Positions 1 to 8,272 of a stretch of DNA of 13,743 nt are shown piece after piece. Both the position numbers and the translations under genes were made by a program. Position 1 is the first letter of the stretch. Each line of letters begins with the position of its first letter. Origin of the DNA: Chitinophagaceae bacterium UBA2789 (GTDB lineage: Bacteria > Bacteroidota > Bacteroidia > Chitinophagales > Chitinophagaceae); NCBI GenBank assembly GCA_002352145.1, contig DEHX01000015.1, forward strand, positions 15,678 to 29,420, written 5' to 3'. Under the pieces are notes generated by a model. The model did not search any database. It was not told the DNA's origin and saw only the letters and a list, made by a program, of their open reading frames with translations.

Positions 1-822
1 TGTTTTAGTCACGATGATAAAATTTTATGGATATCGCTGCACAATGCAGATGGTATTGTCCCGATTTGGGTAGATGATTATTCAAAAAACAATGCTGTAA
101 CAACAGCTGAGCAAAAAACAAAACCGGTTACTGTCATTTATCCCGGCACAGCCAAAAAAGATTCTTTTCGGGTACCGCTGATTGAAACAGGCAAAACGCC
201 CAAAGTAATATCCAGGACTGCTGACAGCAAATATCTTTTGGTAAGTAACTGGCACTCCCGTAACACAAGTGTACTGGAAATGGATGAAACCAAACTGCCC
301 TATGCAAAAGTGATCAGCACTATTCCTGTTTCGGCTATTCCGAGAGGCATTGCCGTAGACGACAAGAATAAAAAGTCTTATATCGCTATTATGGGTGGCT
401 CCAGCCTGAATGTGGTGGACAATACTACCTGGAAAAGTGAAAGCATTATGAATGTTTGGAGCAGCCCCCGGCATATAGTAATGGACACCAGCGGCCATTT
501 GTTTGTTTCTTACAACAGCCTGGGCACTATCGCTTGTATTGATGCAGCTACCGGCCAGCAGCTTTTCACTGCCAAAACCCATGCACAACCCAGAACCATT
601 GTATTATCTAAAAACCACAAATTCATTTTTGTTACCTGTTATACCAGCGACTATGTAGATGTGTACAAAATCAACAACGACAACTTCGAGAAAGTGGCAT
701 CTTTGTCCTGTGGCGGCCACCCGGTGGGTGTTGATATTTTTGAGAACGATGATAAACTGGAAGCCTGGGTGTGCAGTTACAGCAGCGGTTCAATCAGTAT
801 TTATAGTTTTAAAAAGAAATAA
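1..822 (+). CDS. YVTN/YncE-like beta-propeller protein (5' end outside window)
   Basis: The reading frame is open from the first base to the TAA at 820-822, so the 273 visible codons are the C-terminal part of a longer gene; an internal ATG at 238 is not the start. The visible part has repeats about 41-47 residues apart, each with a Pro-x-x-(I/V)-x-(V/L)-(D/S) core: near visible residues 67, 114 (PRGIAVD), 156 (PRHIVMD), 197 (PRTIVLS) and 241 (HPVGVD), followed by strands such as YIAIMGGSSLNVVD. This is the layout of a YVTN/YncE or lactonase-like beta-propeller. Such proteins are usually secreted or periplasmic and bind ligands or partners; any signal peptide would be in the missing part. The last blade ends in GSISIYSF just before the stop. 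dnaE follows after 12 bases on the same strand, so co-transcription is possible. No substrate can be assigned. Confidence 0.8.
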   Translation, partial: CFSHDDKILWISLHNADGIVPIWVDDYSKNNAVTTAEQKTKPVTVIYPGTAKKDSFRVPLIETGKTPKVISRTADSKYLLVSNWHSRNTSVLEMDETKLPYAKVISTIPVSAIPRGIAVDDKNKKSYIAIMGGSSLNVVDNTTWKSESIMNVWSSPRHIVMDTSGHLFVSYNSLGTIACIDAATGQQLFTAKTHAQPRTIVLSKNHKFIFVTCYTSDYVDVYKINNDNFEKVASLSCGGHPVGVDIFENDDKLEAWVCSYSSGSISIYSFKKK

Positions 823-834
823 GGTTAGTGAGTT

Positions 835-3800
835 ATGAAATTCTCTCATCTCCATGTCCATACCCAGTTCTCTTTACTAGACGGTGCAGCCTCTATACAA
901 AATCTTTATAAAAAAGCGATCAAAGACGGCATGCCTGCCCTGGCCATCAGTGACCATGGCAATATGTTTGGTGTATTTGAATTTGTAGCCGAAGCTTATA
1001 AAAACAAAGGGGCAGATGGTAAACCAATCGTAAAACCAATTGTTGGCTGTGAATTTTACATAACGGCCGACCGGCACCAGAAAGCATTCACCAAAGACCA
1101 GAAAGATCCCCGGCATCACCAGATATTGCTGGCAAAGAATGAAGAAGGCTATCGTAACCTGGTTAAGCTGACATCGCTTGGGTTTATTGAAGGAATGTAC
1201 AGTAAATATCCCCGTATTGACAAGGAACTGATACTGCGTTATCACAAAGGATTAATTGCTACCACCTGCTGTCTTGGCGCCATGGTGCCACAGGCAATAT
1301 TGAAGAAAGGAGAAGAAGAAGGCGAAAACGAATTCAAATGGTGGTTGAATATTTTCCAGGAAGATTATTATGTAGAGTTACAGCGTCACGGTATGGCCGA
1401 ACAGGACAGGGTGAATGAAGTACTCATTAAACTGGCAAAAAAATACAACGTTAAGATTATTGCCAGCAACGATTCACATTATGTTGAGCAGGATGATTTC
1501 AACGCCCATGATATTTTACTTTGTATCAATACCGGCGAAAAAATAACCACACCTGCCCTGCGGGAATTCTCAGACGACGATGTGCATGTAAAAGACAAAC
1601 GCTTTGCTTTCCCCAACGACCAGTTCTATTTCAAGACTACAGAAGAAATGTCAAAAGCTTTTAATGACCTTCCTGAAGCTATTGACAACACTAATGAAAT
1701 TGTTGACAAAGTAGAGCTATTGAACCTGCACCGTGATATCCTGTTGCCTAATTTCCCCATTGAAAAAAGATTCCAGGTTCATACCAAAGAAGAAATCATT
1801 GGCAAGAACGTCATCAGCCCCGAAGCACTGAACCAGTGGGAATACCTGAAACATCTTACATACGAAGGCGCCAAACAGCGATACAGCGAACTCACTGACG
1901 AGATAAAAGAAAGAATAGACTTTGAATTGTTTACCATCAAAACAATGGGTTTTGCCGGCTACTTCCTCATTGTAAGTGATTTCATCAAAGCCGGCCGTGA
2001 CAAAGGGGTTTTTATCGGGCCGGGCCGTGGTTCTGCTGCCGGTTCTGTTGTGGCCTTTTGTATCGGCATCACCAATATCGATCCCATCAAGTACAATTTA
2101 CTGTTCGAAAGATTCTTAAATCCAGACCGTAAATCAATGCCTGATATTGATACTGACTTTGATGATGAAGGAAGGCAAAAGGTAATTGATTATGTAGTGG
2201 AAAAATATGGTAAGAACCAGGTAGCCCAAATCATTACCTACGGTACGATGGCTGCCAAGTCAAGTATTGCCGATGTGGCCAGAGTAATGGATCTTCCCTT
2301 GCCGGAAAGCAGGGCATTAACCAAAATGGTTCCTGAACGACCGGGTATTGAGCTTAAGAGAGTATTGCATGCCCCGATGAAAGCAAAGGATGGGGAAAAA
2401 TCACTCGAAGAAAAAGATGGATTGGGTAATGATGACCTGGAAAACGTAAAGAAACTCCGTGAAATCTATAAACAGGAAGATACCATACTCAGCAAGGTGC
2501 TGCATGAGGCCGAAAGACTGGAAGGTTCTGTAAGAAATACAGGTATCCACGCAGCAGGTATCATCATTGCACCAAAAGACCTGACAGAACTTATACCTGT
2601 TGCCACCTCCAAAGAATCTAACTTATGGCTGACGCAGATTGAAGGGAATGTTATTGAAGATGCCGGCGTCATCAAGATGGACTTCCTGGGATTGAAAACC
2701 CTCACCATCATCAAAAACGCCTTACAGCTTATCAAACAAAATCATGGCGTTGAAATTGATATTGATAAAATACCATTGGATGATAAAAAGACATTTGAAC
2801 TATACCAGCATGGAGCAACTATTGGCACTTTCCAGTTTGAAAGTGCCGGTATGCAGAAATACCTCCGGGAACTGAAGCCGGATAAATTCGATGACCTTAT
2901 CGCCATGAATGCCTTATACCGGCCCGGCCCTCTGGCATATATTCCCAATTTCATCGATCGTAAACATGGCCGGGAAGCCATTACTTATGACTTGCCAGAA
3001 ATGGAAGAATACCTGAAAGAAACATATGGTATAACCGTGTACCAGGAGCAGGTGATGTTGCTGGCCCAAAAGTTGGCCGGCTTCAGTAAAGGAGATGCCG
3101 ATGTGCTTCGTAAAGCAATGGGTAAAAAGCAAAAGACGGTACTCGATAAAATGAAGGCACAGTTTATATCCGGTGCAACTGAAAAACTCTTTCCCCCGGA
3201 GAAATTAGAAAAAATATGGACTGACTGGGAAGCCTTTGCCCAATATGCATTCAATAAATCACACTCCACTTGTTATGCCTATGTGGCTTACCAGACAGCA
3301 TACCTGAAAGCCCATTATCCTGCGGAATACATGGCTGCTGTACTGAACAACGCAGGCAGCATTGAAAAGATCACTTTCTTCATGGAAGAATGTAAGAGGA
3401 TGGGTATAAAAGTGCTGGGACCGGATATCAATGAATCATTGAAAGGGTTTGCTGTGAACAATAAAGGCGAAATCCGTTTTGGTTTAGGTGGCTTAAAAGG
3501 TGTGGGTGAAGCAGCTGTAGAAAGCATTATTTCTGAGAGACAGAAGAACGGTTCTTTTGTCAGCCTTTTTGATTTCATCAAACGTATTAACCAGCGTACC
3601 GTCAATAAAAAAACACTGGAAAGCCTTGCCTATGCAGGTGGTTTTGACTGCTTCACAGAATATCACCGGGCGCAATATTTCGTTGTCCCGGAAAATGAAA
3701 TGATCAATGGCCTGGAGAAAATAATCAAATACGGGCAGGTTATTGCTTCGCAAAATGCCAATACGGCCAATACACTTTTCGGCGATTTACCGGCAACCAT

Positions 3801-4509
3801 GGAGATACCACCGCCCAAATTGGCCGATTGCCCACACTGGCCGTTGACAGTACAATTGGATCATGAAAAAGAAGTGACCGGTATGTTCCTGAGTGGCCAT
3901 CCGCTGGACCACTACCGGTTTGAAATGAAACATTATGGCGTTACCCCCATTGCTGATTTCAATGAATTCAAGGAAGCTATCAAAATGCATCCCAATCCCG
4001 GAAGGCCTTTCCGGATTGTCGGCCTGGTAGCTGATGCCCAGCACCGGATTGCCCGAAGTGGAAATAAGTATGGCAATTTTGTGATCGAAGACTACTCCGG
4101 TAAAACAGAGATAGTTCTTTTCAGCGAAGATTACCTGCGGCTCACCCCAGTATTGCAGCAAGGCACAACGGTTTTCATCACCGGCTATTTCAAGCAACGG
4201 TACAACAGGGATGAATTCGAGTTCAAAGTAAACAGTGTGTCACTGGCAGAAACCATGAAAAAAAACCTGACCAAACAGGTAACGATAGAAGTGCATCCTC
4301 AGGATATTACCAAAGACATGGTGAACTTCGTTGAAAAGAACCTACAAAATTTTCCAGGTAAATCGACTTTAAAATTTAACATCAGTGAGCCGAAGAACAG
4401 AATGAGAATCAGCCTTGTGACAATGAACAGTGGTTTTGAAATGAATGAGGAACTGATACAATTCCTGGAGAAAAGCCCCGAACTCGATGTGCAGGTGTTA
4501 ACAGTTTGA
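835..4509 (+). CDS. dnaE: DNA polymerase III subunit alpha (DnaE)
   Basis: This is the replicative C-family polymerase, the synthesising subunit of the cytoplasmic Pol III holoenzyme. At 1224 residues it is a little longer than E. coli DnaE (1160). The order is an N-terminal PHP domain (HLHVHT at 5-10, SDHGNMFG at 39-46, CEF at 72-74, SNDSHY at 211-216), a palm with GPGRGSAAGS (395-404) and PDIDTDF (436-442), the third acidic site in KMDFLGLKTL (614-623), the YRPGPL and YQEQVM motifs, FNKSHS (806-811), helix-hairpin-helix material and an OB fold at about 1060-1140. By alignment with known DnaE the catalytic aspartates are D437, D439 and D616. A Lys/Glu-rich stretch near 514-545 precedes the third Asp region. 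The ATG at 835 begins MKFSHLHVHT, the usual N-terminus. The gene lies 12 bases after the propeller gene. I see no hairpin terminator directly downstream. Confidence 0.98.
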   Translation: MKFSHLHVHTQFSLLDGAASIQNLYKKAIKDGMPALAISDHGNMFGVFEFVAEAYKNKGADGKPIVKPIVGCEFYITADRHQKAFTKDQKDPRHHQILLAKNEEGYRNLVKLTSLGFIEGMYSKYPRIDKELILRYHKGLIATTCCLGAMVPQAILKKGEEEGENEFKWWLNIFQEDYYVELQRHGMAEQDRVNEVLIKLAKKYNVKIIASNDSHYVEQDDFNAHDILLCINTGEKITTPALREFSDDDVHVKDKRFAFPNDQFYFKTTEEMSKAFNDLPEAIDNTNEIVDKVELLNLHRDILLPNFPIEKRFQVHTKEEIIGKNVISPEALNQWEYLKHLTYEGAKQRYSELTDEIKERIDFELFTIKTMGFAGYFLIVSDFIKAGRDKGVFIGPGRGSAAGSVVAFCIGITNIDPIKYNLLFERFLNPDRKSMPDIDTDFDDEGRQKVIDYVVEKYGKNQVAQIITYGTMAAKSSIADVARVMDLPLPESRALTKMVPERPGIELKRVLHAPMKAKDGEKSLEEKDGLGNDDLENVKKLREIYKQEDTILSKVLHEAERLEGSVRNTGIHAAGIIIAPKDLTELIPVATSKESNLWLTQIEGNVIEDAGVIKMDFLGLKTLTIIKNALQLIKQNHGVEIDIDKIPLDDKKTFELYQHGATIGTFQFESAGMQKYLRELKPDKFDDLIAMNALYRPGPLAYIPNFIDRKHGREAITYDLPEMEEYLKETYGITVYQEQVMLLAQKLAGFSKGDADVLRKAMGKKQKTVLDKMKAQFISGATEKLFPPEKLEKIWTDWEAFAQYAFNKSHSTCYAYVAYQTAYLKAHYPAEYMAAVLNNAGSIEKITFFMEECKRMGIKVLGPDINESLKGFAVNNKGEIRFGLGGLKGVGEAAVESIISERQKNGSFVSLFDFIKRINQRTVNKKTLESLAYAGGFDCFTEYHRAQYFVVPENEMINGLEKIIKYGQVIASQNANTANTLFGDLPATMEIPPPKLADCPHWPLTVQLDHEKEVTGMFLSGHPLDHYRFEMKHYGVTPIADFNEFKEAIKMHPNPGRPFRIVGLVADAQHRIARSGNKYGNFVIEDYSGKTEIVLFSEDYLRLTPVLQQGTTVFITGYFKQRYNRDEFEFKVNSVSLAETMKKNLTKQVTIEVHPQDITKDMVNFVEKNLQNFPGKSTLKFNISEPKNRMRISLVTMNSGFEMNEELIQFLEKSPELDVQVLTV

Positions 4510-4591
4510 TAAACAACAGGACTTTTTAGCAGTGTCAATGACAAGTTTTACACAACTTTATGCCATAGCCGCATGTTAATTATATCGGGCT

Positions 4592-4599
4592 TAAATTTG
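4592..4599 (+). promoter_or_regulatory. Candidate -7 promoter element for trxA
   Basis: TAAATTTG matches the Bacteroidota -7 consensus TAnnTTTG. It lies in the 144-base gap between dnaE and trxA and would start transcription roughly 45-50 bases before the trxA ATG. I do not see a clean TTTG -33 partner at the expected distance; a TTAAT lies too close at 4576-4580. The call rests on one motif and its position. Confidence 0.4.
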
Positions 4600-4653
4600 C
4601 AGTCCTTCTGAGCAAAACCGAAATAGTAATCTTTAAAAAGCAAAACTTATAAA

Positions 4654-4971
4654 ATGGCAAGAGAATTTACAGATGCAAACTTTCAGTCGGATGTACTGGC
4701 TTCTGATAAACTGACAGTAGTTGACTTTTGGGCGGAATGGTGTGGGCCCTGCCGGGCTATCGGGCCGGTTATTGAAGAACTGAGCAAAGAGTATGATGGT
4801 AAAGTGAATGTAGGTAAAGTAAATGTTGACAATAATCCCAACATTTCTATGAACTATGGCATCACATCTATCCCTGCTATCCTGTTCATTAAAAATGGCC
4901 AGGTAATTGACAAGTTAGTGGGTGCACAGCCAAAGGCCAACTTTGTAAAAAAAATTGAGGCACATAAATAA
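4654..4971 (+). CDS. trxA: Thioredoxin
   Basis: A 105-residue protein with the full thioredoxin pattern: buried D24, the active site WCGPC with C30 and C33, cis-proline P74 in TSIPA, and the closing IKNGQVIDKLVGAQPK region. Length is that of classical cytoplasmic thioredoxin and there is no signal peptide, so it acts as the general dithiol reductant (ribonucleotide reductase, peroxidases, Met sulfoxide reductases) kept reduced by thioredoxin reductase. It stands alone between dnaE and a strong terminator, with its own candidate promoter. A methionine sulfoxide reductase gene of the fRMsr type, which in known cases uses thioredoxin as reductant, lies about 4 kb away; this proximity may be chance. 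Identification is secure, though Bacteroidota often carry several thioredoxins and which paralogue this is cannot be told. Confidence 0.97.
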   Translation: MAREFTDANFQSDVLASDKLTVVDFWAEWCGPCRAIGPVIEELSKEYDGKVNVGKVNVDNNPNISMNYGITSIPAILFIKNGQVIDKLVGAQPKANFVKKIEAHK

Positions 4972-5005
4972 GTCCTGAATCGGTCAGTTTAAAATGATTG
5001 AATAG

Positions 5006-5034
5006 AAAAAACCTCCGTTATTCGGAGGTTTTTT
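5006..5034. terminator. Bidirectional intrinsic terminator between trxA and the nucleoside transporter
   Basis: A perfect 12-base inverted repeat (AAAAAACCTCCG, loop TTATT, CGGAGGTTTTTT). The stem has a GC-rich core, with a T run on the 3' side in either direction, so it works as a terminator for trxA (+) and for the converging transporter gene (-), whose stop is at 5038. Confidence 0.93.
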
Positions 5035-5037
5035 GTT

Positions 5038-6297
5038 TTAATGATGTACTGTTTCCAGTTCTTTAGGGTTGTGTTTATGTTTGAAAAGCACAAGGAATAG
5101 CACTGCAATTACAGCAGCATAGGCTGCAAAGGCTAACCAGATATTATGCCAGTCCTTATCCCCGCCATTCACTGTAAAATATTTATCTATCAAATAGCCG
5201 CTAACCTTACTTCCTAAAAAGGCCCCTACCCCGTTCGTCATCATCATAAATAATCCCTGGGCACTGGACCGAATGGAAGAATCTGTAGTTGTTTCCACAA
5301 ACAAAGAACCGGATATATTGAAGAAATCAAATGCCATCCCATAAACAATACAGGAGAGAATGATCATCCATAAGCCGTCCGCAGGATTACCATAGGCAAA
5401 CAGGCCGAACCGCAGCACCCAGGCTATCATGGAAAACAACATCACCTTCTTGATACCAAATTTTCTAAGAAAGAACGGAATGGTCAATATGAATACTGTT
5501 TCCGAGATCTGGGAAATTGACATGATGATCGTTGAATATTTTACCACAAATGATTCAGGACCGTATTCCGGTACTTTTTTGAAATCGTCCAGGAAAGTAT
5601 CACCATACATATTGGTCAGTTGCAGCGCAGCGCCTAAAAACATAGAAAAGATAAAGAACAAAGCCATTTTGTATTTGGCAAACAACTTAAATGCGTTCAA
5701 TCCCAGTTGTTCAAAAATGGATGCATCTTTGGCGATTGACCGTTGCGGCGGGCATTTGGGCAAGGTAAATGCATAAATACCAAGTAATATAGCTGCGACG
5801 CCTCCAATCAAAAACTGGTTGGTATTTGCCTTGCTGTCAGTCAGGTTGGTTGTCCACATCGCTACAATAAATCCAATTGTTCCCCACACCCTGATAGGCG
5901 GAAATACTTTCACCACATCAAAGGCATTCTTTTTTAAAATGGTGTACGAGATCGAATTGGAAAGAGAGATAGTAGGCATGTAAAATATCATTGCAATGAA
6001 AATCACATAGTAAAGTGTATCTGCATCCTTTACTTGTGGTATGTACAATAAAACAGCACCATAAAGAATATGTAGAATTCCATATAATCTTTCTGCATTC
6101 ATCCATTTATCAGCAATAATGCCGGTAAGTGCCGGCATAAAAAGAGAAGAGAGAGCCAGTGTTGAAAAAATCGCCCCGAATTGTGCTCCGGATCCCATAT
6201 TGTTTGTGAAAAAATAGGTAGCAATTGTAATCAGCCATGCTCCCCAAACAAAAAATTGAAAAAAGCTGAGAATCGTCAACCTGATTTTGATATTCAT
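5038..6297 (-). CDS. nupG: NupG-type nucleoside:H+ symporter (MFS)
   Basis: A 419-residue polytopic inner-membrane protein with about 12 helices. It resembles E. coli NupG (418 residues) through most of its length: FFQFFVWGAWL near the N-terminus, MPALTGIIADKWMNAERLYG, FPPIRVWGTIGFI, FFIFSMFLGAALQLTNMYG, IIMSISQISETVFILTIPFF and YGMAFDFFNISGSLFVE. The family (NupG/XapB, nucleoside:H+ symporters) takes up purine and pyrimidine nucleosides with protons; the exact range here is inferred. The ATG at 6297 opens MNIKIRLTILSFFQF, matching the family start. The C-terminus ends HKHNPKELETVHH, a hydrophilic tail as in NupG. It is divergent from mqnE with 121 bases between; I found no clear TAnnTTTG promoter on its strand. 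It shares the terminator at 5006-5034 with trxA. A link to the futalosine pathway, which makes nucleoside-like intermediates, is possible but unsupported. Confidence 0.92.
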   Translation of the reverse strand: MNIKIRLTILSFFQFFVWGAWLITIATYFFTNNMGSGAQFGAIFSTLALSSLFMPALTGIIADKWMNAERLYGILHILYGAVLLYIPQVKDADTLYYVIFIAMIFYMPTISLSNSISYTILKKNAFDVVKVFPPIRVWGTIGFIVAMWTTNLTDSKANTNQFLIGGVAAILLGIYAFTLPKCPPQRSIAKDASIFEQLGLNAFKLFAKYKMALFFIFSMFLGAALQLTNMYGDTFLDDFKKVPEYGPESFVVKYSTIIMSISQISETVFILTIPFFLRKFGIKKVMLFSMIAWVLRFGLFAYGNPADGLWMIILSCIVYGMAFDFFNISGSLFVETTTDSSIRSSAQGLFMMMTNGVGAFLGSKVSGYLIDKYFTVNGGDKDWHNIWLAFAAYAAVIAVLFLVLFKHKHNPKELETVHH

Positions 6298-6366
6298 CTG
6301 CCTGATTTTAAGTTTAGACTTTTAAAGATTGAAAGATAAGGATTTTTAATGCTGCCGGATTGGGGT

Positions 6367-6396
6367 TTTGCGGCAACTTTATCCACCGTAACTTTG
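6367..6396 (+). promoter_or_regulatory. Bacteroidota-type promoter of mqnE
   Basis: TTTG at 6367-6370 and TAACTTTG at 6389-6396 match the -33 TTTG and -7 TAnnTTTG elements, 18 bases apart. Transcription would start near 6401-6404, giving a leader of about 15-18 bases before the ATG at 6419. A short inverted repeat (TGCCG at 6353-6357, CGGCA at 6371-6375) spans the -33 element and could be an operator, but five-base arms are weak evidence. Confidence 0.65.
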
Positions 6397-6418
6397 TTGT
6401 TTTATTGATTTAACGACT

Positions 6419-7561
6419 ATGATTACTACTACCGATATTTCTCCAGAATTAAAAGCAATTGCCGATAAGGTCAGTGCAGGCCATCGTATTTCTGACGAAG
6501 ATTGTTTGTACCTGTTCGAACATGCCAGCCTTGGTTTTGTGGGCAGTCTTGCCAATGCAATCAAGGAAAGATTACACGGTGATAAAGTTTTCTTCAACCG
6601 AAATTTTCATATCGAGCCTACCAATGTTTGTGTATTCAGTTGCAACTTCTGTTCATACAGCCGGCTGTATGCCAAACGGGAAGATGGATGGGAACTTAGT
6701 ATTGACCAGATGCTGCACATGGTAAAGCAGTATGACGGAAAACCCATCACGGAAGTGCATATTGTGGGCGGTGTTCATCCTAAAATGGACCTGCAATTCT
6801 TTGCCGACCTGCTGAAAGCCATCAAGGCTCATCGTCCTGACCTTCACATCAAGGCATTTACAGCAGTTGAATATGATTATATGTTTCGCAAAGCCAAAGT
6901 AAGTGTGGAAGAAGGATTGAAATTTTTGATTGAAGCAGGACTGGACAGCATACCCGGTGGTGGCGCTGAAATCTTTCACCCGGAAATAAGAGAGAAAATA
7001 TGTGCTGACAAAGTAGATGCTGACGGCTGGCTGCTCATTCATGAAACAGCCCATAAACTGGGACTACCTTCCAACGCTACCATGCTCTATGGTCATATCG
7101 AAAAATTTGAACACCGCATTGACCACATGAGATGGCTCAGGGAATTACAGGACAGAACAAAGGGCTTCAATACCTTCATCCCGCTGAAATTCCGCAATAA
7201 GGATAATGACATGAGTAATGTTCCAGAAACCAGTGTGGTGGAAGACATGAAGATGTATGCGATTGCCCGAATCTACCTGGATAATTTTCCGCACCTGAAA
7301 GCTTATTGGCCGATGCTCGGCAGGCAGAATGCCCAACTGACTTTATCTTTTGGTGTAGATGACATTGACGGTACTATTGATGACACCACAAAAATATACA
7401 GCATGGCAGGATCGGAAGAGCAAAACCCTGCTATGTCAACAACAGAGCTGGTAAATCTTATTAAACAGGTAAAAAGGGTGCCGGTAGAAAGAGATACGGT
7501 GTACAACGAGATAAAAAATTATTCAGGCACTGTTAACGAACCAAACCCGGCATTGAATTGA
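6419..7561 (+). CDS. mqnE: Aminofutalosine synthase (MqnE), radical SAM
   Basis: A 380-residue radical SAM enzyme. The cluster motif is CVFSCNFC with C71, C75 and C78, preceded by FHIEPTNV. The family blocks follow in order: HIVGGVHP, KAFTAVEYDYMF, GLDSIPGGGAEIF (about 174-186), NATMLYGHIE, DHMRWLRELQD, FIPLKF, YLDNFPHLKAYWPMLG, DDIDGTIDD and PVERDTVY. These fit MqnE rather than the related cyclase MqnC. MqnE joins 3-[(1-carboxyvinyl)oxy]benzoate to the adenosyl part of SAM to form 6-amino-6-deoxyfutalosine, a step of the futalosine route to menaquinone, in the cytoplasm. The other mqn genes are not in this window, as is common in Bacteroidota. The start ATG lies just downstream of a good promoter. 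The stop overlaps the next gene by four bases, which suggests translational coupling although the partner is a secreted protein of unrelated type. Confidence 0.93.
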   Translation: MITTTDISPELKAIADKVSAGHRISDEDCLYLFEHASLGFVGSLANAIKERLHGDKVFFNRNFHIEPTNVCVFSCNFCSYSRLYAKREDGWELSIDQMLHMVKQYDGKPITEVHIVGGVHPKMDLQFFADLLKAIKAHRPDLHIKAFTAVEYDYMFRKAKVSVEEGLKFLIEAGLDSIPGGGAEIFHPEIREKICADKVDADGWLLIHETAHKLGLPSNATMLYGHIEKFEHRIDHMRWLRELQDRTKGFNTFIPLKFRNKDNDMSNVPETSVVEDMKMYAIARIYLDNFPHLKAYWPMLGRQNAQLTLSFGVDDIDGTIDDTTKIYSMAGSEEQNPAMSTTELVNLIKQVKRVPVERDTVYNEIKNYSGTVNEPNPALN

Positions 7562-8241
7562 CCAGGCTATCTCTTTTATTGATCTTTATTCTTTTGAATA
7601 TAGCAGGCAAAAGTTTTGCCCAGCAGAAATACACTATTACTTACGAAAATTTCTCCTTTTATATTTTTGACAGTACTGGTAATCCGGTGAAACCTGCATG
7701 GGACAAGAAAATCACCACGCAACTTGTCATCAACGACCAGCAATCCTATTACTACACCGTATTTAATGGAAACAAACCGATTGAACCCGGCAAAGTACTT
7801 GGAAAAAATTTTTTACCTCATACCAATTATGTACATCTGCAAAACAAAATCCTGGTATCCCAATTTGGTGATAAATATAGGGTAAGAGAGCCTATAATCG
7901 ATTTTAAATGGCAATTACTTACGGGGAAGAAGATAGTTGCGGGATTTGAATGTAAAATGGCCTATTGTATTTACCAGGGTGATTCTTTGGTAGCAAGCTA
8001 TTCAGAAAAATTGCCTGTGCTATTTGGTCCCCTTACTTATACCGGTTTACCTGGCACCATATTAGAAACGGATCATTATCGTAAAGAGAACGTTTACCGG
8101 ACAACTGCATTAAAAGTGGAAAACACTGCAAACCCGATTGTAGAACCCAAAGATGGCAAACTAATCTCCTGGGAGCAATGGAAAAAGATTATTGCCAACA
8201 GAAGATCTGATAATGGAGTAATAAGAGTAGTCAGATGGTGA
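7558..8241 (+). CDS. GLPGLI-family secreted protein
   Basis: A 227-residue protein with an N-terminal signal peptide: MTRLSLLLIFILLNIAGKSFA, probably cut before QQKYTITYE (residue 22). The signature lies late in the protein: LFGPLTYTGLPGTILETD, where GLPGTI is a variant of the GLPGLI motif of a Bacteroidota-specific family of unknown function (the porph_ging family). The upstream part, GKKIVAGFECKMAYCIYQGDSLVASYSEKLPV, also fits: family members have a region of this kind before the motif. The protein should be periplasmic or exported. The frame has a stop at 7534 and no ATG near its beginning, so the start must be the TTG at 7558 (or less likely ATT at 7552); the TTG overlaps the mqnE stop as TTGA. 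The signal peptide begins straight after, which supports this choice. A hairpin covers its last codons. Function is unknown. Confidence 0.85.
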   Translation: MTRLSLLLIFILLNIAGKSFAQQKYTITYENFSFYIFDSTGNPVKPAWDKKITTQLVINDQQSYYYTVFNGNKPIEPGKVLGKNFLPHTNYVHLQNKILVSQFGDKYRVREPIIDFKWQLLTGKKIVAGFECKMAYCIYQGDSLVASYSEKLPVLFGPLTYTGLPGTILETDHYRKENVYRTTALKVENTANPIVEPKDGKLISWEQWKKIIANRRSDNGVIRVVRW

Positions 8242-8257
8242 TTTGACTACTCTTATT
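8220..8257. terminator. Hairpin at the end of the GLPGLI gene, likely bidirectional terminator
   Basis: A perfect 14-base inverted repeat (8220-8233 AATAAGAGTAGTCA, 8244-8257 its complement) with a 10-base loop. The 5' arm is coding sequence for the last residues of the GLPGLI protein and the loop holds its TGA. It lies between converging genes (the H1-like gene ends at 8273). The stem is AT-rich and the flanking T/A tracts are short (TTATTTTA), so efficiency is uncertain. Confidence 0.6.
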
Positions 8258-8272
8258 TTACGTCTTTAAAAA

